DNA of 64,000 nucleotides from Novosphingobium sp. SG751A (GTDB taxonomy: Bacteria > Pseudomonadota > Alphaproteobacteria > Sphingomonadales > Sphingomonadaceae). Positions 16,839-24,513 of the stretch are shown here, piece by piece. The translations under genes and the position numbers were made by a program. Under the pieces are notes generated by a model that worked only from the letters and a program-made list of their open reading frames with translations, was not told the DNA's origin and did no database searches. Location of the stretch: NCBI RefSeq assembly GCF_013149295.1, contig NZ_JABGCB010000015.1:1-64000 (forward strand), read 5' to 3'. How positions within the stretch are numbered: the stretch's first letter is position 1; every line of letters starts with the position of its first letter.

Positions 16839-17774
16839 TTAGGCTGAGGCGACCTTATGCAGATGCGGTTTTGCCGCAGCATCGAGATGCAGTGAAAACA
16901 CGTCGGGCCGCGCATAATGGCCCGCCACATCCAGATCATAGCGCGCGCGCACCACATCCTCCATATCGATGGTTGCGGCCAACACGCCCTCACGCCCGCG
17001 CAGAGGCCCGGCCAAAATCTCGCCCATCGGGCTGACGATCATGCTGCCGCCTTTTATCAACTCCGTATCCTGAGCCATCTCGACAAAACCGGCATGGTCC
17101 TTGGGCGCATCGGCGCGGGTCATATATTGGCAGGCGCTCAGCACGAACATCCGCCCTTCATAGGCGATATGACGCATCGAGGATTGCCAGATCTCGCGCT
17201 CGTCGACGGTTGGGGCGCACCACAGATCGACGCCCTTGGCATACATCGTCTGGCGCAGCAGCGGCATGTAATTTTCCCAGCAGATTGCCGAACCGATCCT
17301 CCCCATAGGCGCTTCAATGACGGGCAGGGTGGAGCCATCGCCCTGCGCCCAGACAAGACGTTCGCTGGCCGTGGGCATCAGCTTGCGATGCTTGCCTATC
17401 AATGCGCCATCAGGTCCGAAAAACAGTGCCGAGCAATAAAGCGTGGTCCCCTCGCGCTCGATCACGCCGACCACCAGATACGCTTTCATCTCAGCGGCAA
17501 AGCCGCCCATGATACGGCATTCCGGCCCATCCACCTCGATGGCCGCGCGCCAGTAGCGCAGATAGTCCTCGCGCCCCTCGGGCGTGCGCGTGCCGATCCT
17601 TGCACCGAAATCCAGCCCTTTGGGATAGCCGCCGATATAGGCCTCGGGGAATACGGCCAGTTGCGCGCCTTCCTGTTTCACCGCCTCGCAATGGGCGGCC
17701 ATGCGTTCGAGGGTGAGGGGGGTGTTGAACAACTGGCTGCCGGCCTGAACGACGGCGACGCGATGCTGGCGCAT
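16839..17774 (-). CDS. Second nitrilase (aliphatic/aromatic nitrilase family)
   Basis: A 311-residue carbon-nitrogen hydrolase with Glu44 in FPEAYIGGY, Lys131 in GKHRKLMPT and Cys165 in ICWENYMP, the complete nitrilase triad with the usual Trp after Cys. GGYPKGLDFGARIG is characteristic of the NIT-type branch. It should hydrolyse a nitrile to an acid plus ammonia and is clearly distinct from the first nitrilase in this window, so the two may cover different substrates. The ATG at 17774 is preferred over 17825: AAAGGAT precedes it and the conserved VAVVQAGS start follows. It is divergent from a LysR gene 68 bp away, which probably controls it. Confidence 0.88.
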   Translation of the reverse strand: MRQHRVAVVQAGSQLFNTPLTLERMAAHCEAVKQEGAQLAVFPEAYIGGYPKGLDFGARIGTRTPEGREDYLRYWRAAIEVDGPECRIMGGFAAEMKAYLVVGVIEREGTTLYCSALFFGPDGALIGKHRKLMPTASERLVWAQGDGSTLPVIEAPMGRIGSAICWENYMPLLRQTMYAKGVDLWCAPTVDEREIWQSSMRHIAYEGRMFVLSACQYMTRADAPKDHAGFVEMAQDTELIKGGSMIVSPMGEILAGPLRGREGVLAATIDMEDVVRARYDLDVAGHYARPDVFSLHLDAAAKPHLHKVASA

Positions 17775-17782
17775 GAAATATC

Positions 17783-17816
17783 CTTTGCGAAGTGGCCGGT
17801 ACAGTTTGACGCAAAG
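17783..17816. promoter_or_regulatory. Inverted repeat in the nitrilase/LysR divergent promoter
   Basis: CTTTGCG (17783-17789) and CGCAAAG (17810-17816) form 7-bp arms 20 bp apart in the 68-bp gap between the divergent genes, a plausible LysR-family binding region. One arm overlaps the nitrilase ribosome site. GTTTGACGCAAA at 17804-17815 also partly matches the GTTTGA...AAA operator of the ALDH and ThDP promoters. Confidence 0.4.
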
Positions 17817-17842
17817 ACCCATCATCGGGCAAACCGCATTTC

Positions 17843-18781
17843 ATGAAGAAGATTATCGGTTTGAACGATATTGCTCGTCTCGATCTCAACCTCGCCACCA
17901 GCTTTCTGGCGATATGGGAGGAGCGCAGCGTGTCGCGCGCGGCCATCCGCCTGAACCTGAGCCAGTCGGCGGTGAGCGGCGCGCTGGCGCGGCTGCGGGC
18001 GATCACCGATGATCCGCTCTTTGTGCGCACGCGCATGGGCATGGAGCCGACCCCGCGCGCCATTGCCATGGCCCCGGTGCTGAGCGCTGCGCTGGATCGG
18101 ATGAGCGAGGCCCTGACGCCGCTGTCGCCCTTTGTGCCCGAGGGCGTGGCGCGGGCGCTGGTGGTGGGCATGTCGGATGATTTCATGCTGGCCTGCGGCC
18201 CCGCGCTGGTCCGCCGCCTGCTGGCCGAGGCGCCGCAAGCCTCGGTGATCTTTCGCCAATGCAACAGCCGGACGGCGGCCGCGATGCTGGAATCGCGCGA
18301 GATCGACATGGCGATGATCGCCGGGGGGAGGGCGCAGGGGCGCGGGCAGGCGATCCGTTGTCAGGCGATTGGCCAGTCCTCCTACCTATGCCTTGCCGAC
18401 CCGCTTGCCGATCCGTTTGCCAATGCCGCTCCGCTGACTGTAGAGAGCTATATCGCGCTGCCGCATGTGCTTGTGTCCTATTCCGGGCGCAGCGGCCTCA
18501 TTGACGAGGCATTGCAGGCTCTGGGGCGCAAGCGGCGGGTGATTACCGCGCTGACGCAATTTGCCGCGCTGCCGCCGTTCCTGCAGGGGTCGGGCTGGAT
18601 CGCCACCTTGCCCACCCATGCGGCGCTGGCGCTTGCGCGCTCGACGGGGCTGGCCACCTTTGCACCGCCGCTGGCGCTCGAACCCTATGAGGTGACGCTG
18701 TGCTGGCGGCGCGATGGCGATGCCGATCAGGTCTCGCAATGGCTGCGGGGCCTGATGGCCGATGTCTGGCAGGGGATTTAA
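17843..18781 (+). CDS. LysR-family transcriptional regulator
   Basis: A 312-residue LTTR with an N-terminal winged helix-turn-helix (SVSRAAIRLNLSQSAVSGAL, about residues 29-48) followed by DDPLFVRTRMGMEPTPRA, the NodD/LeuO-like form of this domain, and a periplasmic-binding-protein-like effector domain from about residue 95. It is divergent from the second nitrilase and its stop overlaps that of the convergent hisC gene. The standard LTTR arrangement suggests it activates the nitrilase and represses itself, with a nitrile, acid or related compound as co-inducer. Confidence 0.88.
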   Translation: MKKIIGLNDIARLDLNLATSFLAIWEERSVSRAAIRLNLSQSAVSGALARLRAITDDPLFVRTRMGMEPTPRAIAMAPVLSAALDRMSEALTPLSPFVPEGVARALVVGMSDDFMLACGPALVRRLLAEAPQASVIFRQCNSRTAAAMLESREIDMAMIAGGRAQGRGQAIRCQAIGQSSYLCLADPLADPFANAAPLTVESYIALPHVLVSYSGRSGLIDEALQALGRKRRVITALTQFAALPPFLQGSGWIATLPTHAALALARSTGLATFAPPLALEPYEVTLCWRRDGDADQVSQWLRGLMADVWQGI

Positions 18782-19839
18782 CGGCTCAGGATGCCCTTCA
18801 GCGCCTGCAACAGCGCGGAAACCTGATCGCCATTGCCCACGGTGATGCGCAGGAATGGATCGATCCGGGGCGCGTTGAAATGGCGCACGAGGATCTTTTC
18901 CGCCCGGAGGGCCTGCGCCAGTTCCGCCCCGCCGCGCGAGCTATGGCGGGCAAAAACGAAATTGGCCTGCGAGGGCAGGACGGCAAAGCCAAGGCACTCC
19001 AGCCCCGTCACCAGCCGCGCGCGATTTTCGATGATCGCTGCGCGCCCTTGCTGAAAATAATCCTCGTCGGCCAGTGAGGCCAGCGCCCCTGCTTGCGCCA
19101 GACGGTCGAGGGGATAGGAATTGAAACTGTCCTTCACCCGCACCAGCGCCTCGATCAGATGAGGCTGGCCCAGCGCATAGCCGACCCGCAGGCCCGCCAG
19201 CCCGCGCGATTTTGACATGGTGCGCACGATCAGCAGGTTGGGATGGCGCGCGATCAGGGGCAGGGCGCTCTGCGCGCCGAAATCAACATAGGCCTCGTCG
19301 ATCACCACCGGCGCATCGGGATGCATGGCCAGCAGCTGCTCGATGGCCTCCAGAGCGATACCGACCCCGGTGGGCGCATTGGGATTGGGCAGGATCACGG
19401 CTCCGGCCGGGCGGCGATAGTCCTCGACCGAGATCCGCATTGCGCCATCGAGCAGCACCGTTTCATAGGCAATGTCGAACAGGCGGCAATAGGTGGGATA
19501 GAAACTATAGGTGATGTCGGGAAACAGCAGCGGGGCGTCATGCTTGAGCAAACCGGCAAAGGCATGGGCCAGCACCTCGTCCGAGCCGTTGCCCACGAAC
19601 ACATGATCGCGCGGCACCCTGTGATAGGCCGCCAAAGCTTCGCACAAAGCGCCTGACTGCGGATCGGGATAGAGCTGCAAACCCTCCCGCGCCGCTGCCT
19701 CAATCGCCCCCGCCACGGCGGGCGAGGGGCCAAAGGGCAATTCATTGGTGTTGAGTTTGATGAGGCCCTCAACGCGCGGCTGCTCGCCCGGAACATAGGG
19801 CGACAGGCAGTGGACCAACGGACTCCAGAACTGGCTCAT
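18778..19839 (-). CDS. hisC: Histidinol-phosphate aminotransferase (class I/II PLP enzyme)
   Basis: A 353-residue aminotransferase of the HisC group. The PLP-binding Lys is Lys210 in TMSKSRGLAGLRVGY; NPNAPTG (about 152-158) and DEAYVDF (about 181-187) are the cofactor-contacting motifs, and KLNTNELPFGPSP is the N-terminal substrate arm. It transfers the amino group from glutamate to imidazole-acetol phosphate in histidine synthesis; stand-alone HisC paralogues can also use aromatic 2-oxo acids, making phenylalanine or tyrosine. No other his genes are nearby. Its stop overlaps the LysR stop in the opposite direction. Confidence 0.85.
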   Translation of the reverse strand: MSQFWSPLVHCLSPYVPGEQPRVEGLIKLNTNELPFGPSPAVAGAIEAAAREGLQLYPDPQSGALCEALAAYHRVPRDHVFVGNGSDEVLAHAFAGLLKHDAPLLFPDITYSFYPTYCRLFDIAYETVLLDGAMRISVEDYRRPAGAVILPNPNAPTGVGIALEAIEQLLAMHPDAPVVIDEAYVDFGAQSALPLIARHPNLLIVRTMSKSRGLAGLRVGYALGQPHLIEALVRVKDSFNSYPLDRLAQAGALASLADEDYFQQGRAAIIENRARLVTGLECLGFAVLPSQANFVFARHSSRGGAELAQALRAEKILVRHFNAPRIDPFLRITVGNGDQVSALLQALKGILSR

Positions 19840-20304
19840 GTGATTTCAACACTCCTCGCCGACAAGGCGGCGGCCCTTGTATTTGGTGGGCGGGACGGGG
19901 GCAACATGGAGGATGTTGTGTATGGCCAGATTCAAGCGATGACGGGTATGCAGACGCAGCTGAATCTGATCGCGGGGGCGTCCGGGACCTTCGATGACTG
20001 CTGCGCGGCAGCTAGCGGCGAAGGCTATTCTGGCGCTTATAGCGCGTTTAAGGTGATGTGATTTTCCCTGCGGGACGATCCGCCAGGTCGGCATCAGCGC
20101 ATGATCTGGCGGCTTGGCATCATAAAACAGGATCGCATTCTCTATCCAGCCCGGCATCTAAACCGCAGGGCAGGGGTATTAGCCCTTTGGGCTTATCCCT
20201 TTGGCGATGGGCCTGATTGTCCCCAAAGCCATGAATTCTAGACTTTCCTTTTGCACAGCGAGCAGCCTGCACGAGCGCGGGCCGTTCCAAGGAAAGGTTT
20301 CGTC
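19840..20304. other. Intergenic region of unclear content
   Basis: These 465 bp between hisC and the small ORF at 20305 contain open frames on both strands (83 and 103 codons) but neither has a ribosome site or recognisable domain. A short hairpin AGCCC-TTT-GGGCT lies near 20180. I cannot assign a function. Confidence 0.3.
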
Positions 20305-20472
20305 ATGGACAATCGCATCGCGCCCCGGACCCCCGCGGCAGGCAGCCCGGCGCGTGAAACGGCGCGCGATGCCGCCCGTTCGGCCCCCCGCTTTCGCGGC
20401 CCCGCCGTGGCCCAGCCCGATTATGCCCGGCTGGGTCTGGGCAGCGCGTGGGAGGCCGAAGGGCGCAACTGA
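20305..20472 (+). CDS. Small hypothetical protein, 55 residues
   Basis: A short ORF (MDNRIAPRTPAAG at the start, GLGSAWEAEGRN at the end) with CCAAGGAAAGG 5-7 bp before the ATG. It is Ala/Arg/Pro-rich with no signal peptide or membrane segment. It ends 3 bp before the convergent stop of the glycosidase-like gene. The ribosome site is the main support; the product is unrecognised. Confidence 0.4.
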   Translation: MDNRIAPRTPAAGSPARETARDAARSAPRFRGPAVAQPDYARLGLGSAWEAEGRN

Positions 20473-20475
20473 TGC

Positions 20476-22083
20476 TCAGCGCTTGCGGGCGAAATAGCCG
20501 CTGAGCACCTGATATTTAACGGAGGTGGCCAACGGCTGGTCCTGCCAGTTGAGCAGGCCATGGCCCCCGGCGGCGGGCGGCATCACATCGCAAAAGTGAT
20601 TGAACAGCGTGGTCCCTTGCGCGAACTGGATGTCGAGGAGGCGGCGATAGGCCGGACCTATCTGCGGATCAGCCTGTGCCGCGGCGAACAGGGCGTCGAT
20701 TTTGGCCCGTGACGCGTTTGGAACCATGCCTGTTTCGAAATCAGTGCCGCCTTCATAGACGACCATTCCCAGACCATAGCGGCGCGCGATGTCGCGGTGG
20801 ATGGCGATGGATGCGCCCGATGCGGCGATCGCCGTGTTCAGGCTGTCGAGCACCTGCGCCGGGGTGTGCGTGGCGATCTGGGCGGCGGTTTCAGGCTTGG
20901 CCATGTCGCGATAGGGATAGGGCGAGACATAGCCGCCCACCGCCAGCACATCGGCCCGGCGATAGGTGTCGCGATAGGAGAGGATGATCTCGGCCTCGCG
21001 CGGCCAGTTTTGCTGTCCGGCGATGACATGGGCGATTTTGCGCGCGTCGCGCCCATAGACTGCATTCCAGATGTCGAACATCTGCGTGGCGCGCAAGGCA
21101 TACCAATAGAGCCCGGCATTGGCCTGATCGCGCCTGCTGTCCAGGCCCATGCTCGCGCCCATTTCGCGGGCATAGCGATAGTCGGAGGCAAAGCGACCGT
21201 TCCAGATCTCGTTGGAAAATTCGATATAAAGATGCAGGTCGGGGCGCAGATGGGCATGAACATAGGTGGCCATCTGGCGGATGTAATCGTCCGAGGCGCG
21301 GACAGGCACGTTGAGCCATGGATCGGCCCCCATCCGGTTGGCCAGAGCGATCTGATATTCCAACGCCACGCCGGTGCGCGTCACTGGCTCGGTCGTGGGT
21401 GAAAAGCTGAGTGCCTGCGTGGCGTAATCGGCGGGGCGGCGGTCGGCCCATTCCACCACTTCGGATCGCGCGATGCCGGCCCATGGCATGAACCGGATCG
21501 TGCCAAAGGGTTTGAGCGCGCGCAGAAAGGGCGGATAGAAGGGATCGCGCCGATAGGTCTGTTCAAAACCGGGCAGGATGACGCGGATGTTGCGGATGGG
21601 GTCATCGGGCGCCGTGGCGTTTTCAACCAGACAGATGCCGCTTTTGGCCGGATCGGCGCTGGGCGTGACATCGATCAGCAGGCGGCCGGGGCGGTCCTCC
21701 ACGATCCGCAGGCTGCCCCGCGCGGTCAGTTCGCCGCGCCCGTCATAGAGCACCGTGTAGAGGCCCGCCGGATAATGCCCCTGATTAAAGCGCTGAAAGG
21801 CGCAGGCATGGGCGCTTTGCCCTTCGGCCAGCTCGGTGATCCAGCCATTGGCCAGCGTGGTCTTGCCCCGAAAGGCCGTGCCCCGGATGATCCACGGATC
21901 GAATTGCTTGAACACATCGACAAAGGGGATTTCGGGAAAGGGGCTACCCAGCATAGACAGGTTGATGCCGAGGCGGGGGCTGTCGGGGCGCCATCCGCGC
22001 GATGCGGCGGGCGATGGGCCGGACACCGTGCATGATACGCCGGCGGCAAGGGCCAGCAGGCAGGCGAGGCGGGTTCTGATCAT
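20476..22083 (-). CDS. Secreted clan GH-A-like protein (putative glycoside hydrolase)
   Basis: A 535-residue protein with an N-terminal signal peptide (MIRTRLACLLALAAGVSC); the Cys could be a lipid site but the lipobox is poor. The second half (about residues 190-480) reads as a TIM barrel, with LYIEFSNEIWN matching the acid/base Asn-Glu of clan GH-A glycosidases and GMVVYEGGTDF placing a second Glu where the nucleophile would be. It may trim or bind the exopolysaccharide whose genes lie upstream on the same strand; members of this group are often annotated as cellulose-binding proteins. The start at 22083 is preferred because the signal peptide begins there. Activity and substrate are inferred. 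Confidence 0.65.
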   Translation of the reverse strand: MIRTRLACLLALAAGVSCTVSGPSPAASRGWRPDSPRLGINLSMLGSPFPEIPFVDVFKQFDPWIIRGTAFRGKTTLANGWITELAEGQSAHACAFQRFNQGHYPAGLYTVLYDGRGELTARGSLRIVEDRPGRLLIDVTPSADPAKSGICLVENATAPDDPIRNIRVILPGFEQTYRRDPFYPPFLRALKPFGTIRFMPWAGIARSEVVEWADRRPADYATQALSFSPTTEPVTRTGVALEYQIALANRMGADPWLNVPVRASDDYIRQMATYVHAHLRPDLHLYIEFSNEIWNGRFASDYRYAREMGASMGLDSRRDQANAGLYWYALRATQMFDIWNAVYGRDARKIAHVIAGQQNWPREAEIILSYRDTYRRADVLAVGGYVSPYPYRDMAKPETAAQIATHTPAQVLDSLNTAIAASGASIAIHRDIARRYGLGMVVYEGGTDFETGMVPNASRAKIDALFAAAQADPQIGPAYRRLLDIQFAQGTTLFNHFCDVMPPAAGGHGLLNWQDQPLATSVKYQVLSGYFARKR

Positions 22084-22178
22084 GAAAAGTCCCAGTAAGG
22101 AAAAAGGGCACCGCAAGGGAATAACCCCCGCGATGCCCTCTTCAGACAGACATGTCGTGCAAGGAGCAGGTCACCCTA

Positions 22179-22760
22179 TCAGGCGGCCAGACCCTTTGCC
22201 TTCATGCGATGACGGCCTGCGATAAGCAGCAGGACCATCAGCAACAACGCCAGCGGCAGTTTGGCGCCGTCGATTTCCGGCGCGGCCACGGTCGTGGTGA
22301 AGTTGGTGATGTTCAGGGTCGCCGTCGAGTTGGTGCTGCCCTTGGTATAGGTCAGCAGCCAGCCAAACGTATCGCCTTCGCTCAGATTGTACGAATAGTT
22401 GCCCGACGAGCCGGTAAGAGCCGTCGAAACACCGTTCACCACAAAGTTGAGCGTATAATTGACCGCCGAGGTCGAGTTGGTCACCACCGAATAATCGAAG
22501 CTGAACAACCCGTTGGCCAGCGCCGTATAGCTGACGCCCGTGACCGAGCTCCTGCTGGCGTTGGTCTTGGTGGCCGCCGCCGAAATCAGAGTATCGGTCG
22601 ACGAGAGCGGCGCGGTCTTGTTGTTGTAGGTATTACGCGAGTAGGTGTAGTCGGTGAAGTCAAACAGCGGTGTGGTTGCTGCCGACGCCATCGACGGAAA
22701 GGCAACAGCAAGCGCCAGGAAAAACAGCGCCGCCAGCCTTGCAAAGATTCCATTTTTCAT
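22179..22760 (-). CDS. VPEID-CTERM sorting-signal protein
   Basis: A 193-residue secreted protein: signal peptide MKNGIFARLAALFFLALAVA with MASA cleavage, a Ser/Thr/Asn-rich body, and a C-terminal sorting signal made of APEIDG, a hydrophobic helix (LPLALLLMVLLLIAG) and a basic tail (RHRMKAKG). This is the tripartite VPEID-CTERM signal processed by exosortase E. The body has nine N-x-S/T sequences, which suggests a heavily modified surface or matrix protein. It is 37 bp downstream of the exosortase gene and in the same direction; GGGAGA precedes the ATG at 22760. The function of the mature protein is unknown. Confidence 0.85.
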   Translation of the reverse strand: MKNGIFARLAALFFLALAVAFPSMASAATTPLFDFTDYTYSRNTYNNKTAPLSSTDTLISAAATKTNASRSSVTGVSYTALANGLFSFDYSVVTNSTSAVNYTLNFVVNGVSTALTGSSGNYSYNLSEGDTFGWLLTYTKGSTNSTATLNITNFTTTVAAPEIDGAKLPLALLLMVLLLIAGRHRMKAKGLAA

Positions 22761-22797
22761 GAAAATCTCCCGATGGTTGGGTGGTTGGCCGGGGGAA

Positions 22798-24513
22798 TTA
22801 CAAGTAATTCCATTGGCCGGTGGATAGGGCATACAGGCACAGGCATGAATTGGTCACACAATGCGCCAGTATTGCGTCGGCGTATTGGCCACGGCGCATT
22901 TGGACTGCGCCATAGACCAGGCCTGCTGCAATCCCCGCCAAAACGTCTGCATGCACCAGGCCAAAGACGATCGACGTTGCCAGCAAAGCGCCGGCGCGGG
23001 CGATCGGGCGGGGAAGGGTGATCTGTGCGCGGTCCGCCAGCCAGGGCAGCAGAAAGCCGCGAAAGGCCATCTCCTCCACCAGCGGCGCCAGCAGCACCGA
23101 TCCGGCCAGACGAAACGCCAGCCAGAGACAGCTTGCCACAACGGGCACACCGAAAAGCGTATCTTCGAAACGGGCCGAGACCAGCGGATCGGCAGGCACC
23201 AGCGCGATCCACAGGGCAAAGGCGACCAGCCCGGCCAGCACCGGCAAAGGCGTGACCTGCCACCCGGCCAGCGGACGCAGATCTTTCATCCGCCACAGCA
23301 CAGCACCCACGACGATGACGCCGATCGGATAGGGCCAGTCGAATTCGCCCGAGATAAGCCCCAGCAGCAGCAGGCAGGCGATCATCGCCATTTGCGGCAC
23401 GATCAGGCGAATGTTGTGATGCCCGGTTGGGGCGGGAGCATAGGCGGGGGCAGGGGCCACTTGCTGCGCGTGCGTCTGACCGTCAACCGGCGTCCGACTG
23501 GCAAAACGGCGGATCGCCATGGTAAAACCGGCGCAGACCACCACCAGCGTCAGCACGCCGAAATTGCTGTGAAACCCGTTGACCGCGATTTGCGGCGACC
23601 AGTGATCGCCAATATAAAACAACATCGCCAGACGCAGCGCGTTGATGACAAAGGTCAACCCTGCCGCCACCACGATCAGCGCCAGCGCGCGGCCCACATA
23701 CAGGCGGCGGCGCTCCAGCGCGACCAGCGTGAGCAGCAATGCGGTGGTCAGCAACAGCCCCTCGATCCCGGCGCAGGACGGGGCGATCGACACGGTAATG
23801 TCGCCGGTCTGATAGAGCGGCCATCCCCGCTCGTTGATGCCGATCGGGTGGATGGGGTTGCCCGCCAGCAGGCTGAACCAAGAGGCGATGGTGACGCAGG
23901 CGTCGGTGATCGCATAGGAATTGGCGCTTTGCGTGCGGTCCACATAATGCCACGCGAACATTGCCAGCGTGATGGCGCCGCAAAGCGCGAGTATGTCGCC
24001 CAGACGCCGCCCGCCATCAAGCGCCCCGGCCGGGATCGCGACCAGCCAACCCGTGGCCAGATAGGCCAGCCACAGCGCCGGGGCGGCCAGATAGAACAAC
24101 TGGGCCGCGTTCAGGCCGGATGTGTCGAGCGCCATCAGCGGCGGGCTTATCACCGATCCGGCCACCAGCATCAGGCCGATAGCGCCATGCCCCAGCGCCA
24201 GAGCGCGCGGCACCGGGGCATTCAGCACGCGCCCGATCAATCCCGCATCGCCCATGGCCGCATGGACCAGCCCCGCCGCTCCGCCCAGCACCAGCCCTTG
24301 AATGAGAGCGGGAAGCCACGTCAGCACCTGTTGCAGCAGACTGCCCGACAGGTTGGGGTTGGCATATTTCGTGTCCGAGGCCAACACGACCAGCCCCAGC
24401 AACGCGATCTGGCCCAGCGCGGTCAGGATGCGCGGAGCATGGGCGGCAAAGCTCGATGTGGCGGTGGCCGCCATGCTTGATTTAGGCGTGCTTTCAAGAG
24501 AGGCCCGCCCCAT
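22798..24513 (-). CDS. xrtE: Exosortase E fused to CPBP intramembrane protease
   Basis: A 571-residue multi-spanning protein made of two enzymes. Residues about 30-340 are an exosortase with the catalytic Cys247 (APSCAGIEG), Arg294 (INALRLAM) and His315 (GFHSNFG). Residues about 420-571 are a CPBP/CAAX-type protease with Glu480-Glu481 (EEMAFRG), His521 (GLVHAD) and His551/Asn555. This fusion is the known exosortase E/protease of the VPEID-CTERM system; it should cleave the sorting signal and transfer or release the substrate encoded just downstream. The ATG at 24513 shares one base with the stop of the upstream gene (TGATG). Exosortases characteristically sit beside exopolysaccharide loci, as here. 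Confidence 0.92.
   Translation of the reverse strand: MGRASLESTPKSSMAATATSSFAAHAPRILTALGQIALLGLVVLASDTKYANPNLSGSLLQQVLTWLPALIQGLVLGGAAGLVHAAMGDAGLIGRVLNAPVPRALALGHGAIGLMLVAGSVISPPLMALDTSGLNAAQLFYLAAPALWLAYLATGWLVAIPAGALDGGRRLGDILALCGAITLAMFAWHYVDRTQSANSYAITDACVTIASWFSLLAGNPIHPIGINERGWPLYQTGDITVSIAPSCAGIEGLLLTTALLLTLVALERRRLYVGRALALIVVAAGLTFVINALRLAMLFYIGDHWSPQIAVNGFHSNFGVLTLVVVCAGFTMAIRRFASRTPVDGQTHAQQVAPAPAYAPAPTGHHNIRLIVPQMAMIACLLLLGLISGEFDWPYPIGVIVVGAVLWRMKDLRPLAGWQVTPLPVLAGLVAFALWIALVPADPLVSARFEDTLFGVPVVASCLWLAFRLAGSVLLAPLVEEMAFRGFLLPWLADRAQITLPRPIARAGALLATSIVFGLVHADVLAGIAAGLVYGAVQMRRGQYADAILAHCVTNSCLCLYALSTGQWNYL

Noticed and set aside
19846..20157. A 103-codon minus-strand frame downstream of the glycosidase-like region
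   Set aside because: No ribosome site, no domain, and a competing plus-strand frame covers much of it, so I describe the interval as unexplained instead.
22861..24480. A 539-codon plus-strand frame opposite xrtE
   Set aside because: The minus-strand exosortase/CPBP fusion has all catalytic residues; the plus frame is a Gln/Arg/His-rich shadow.
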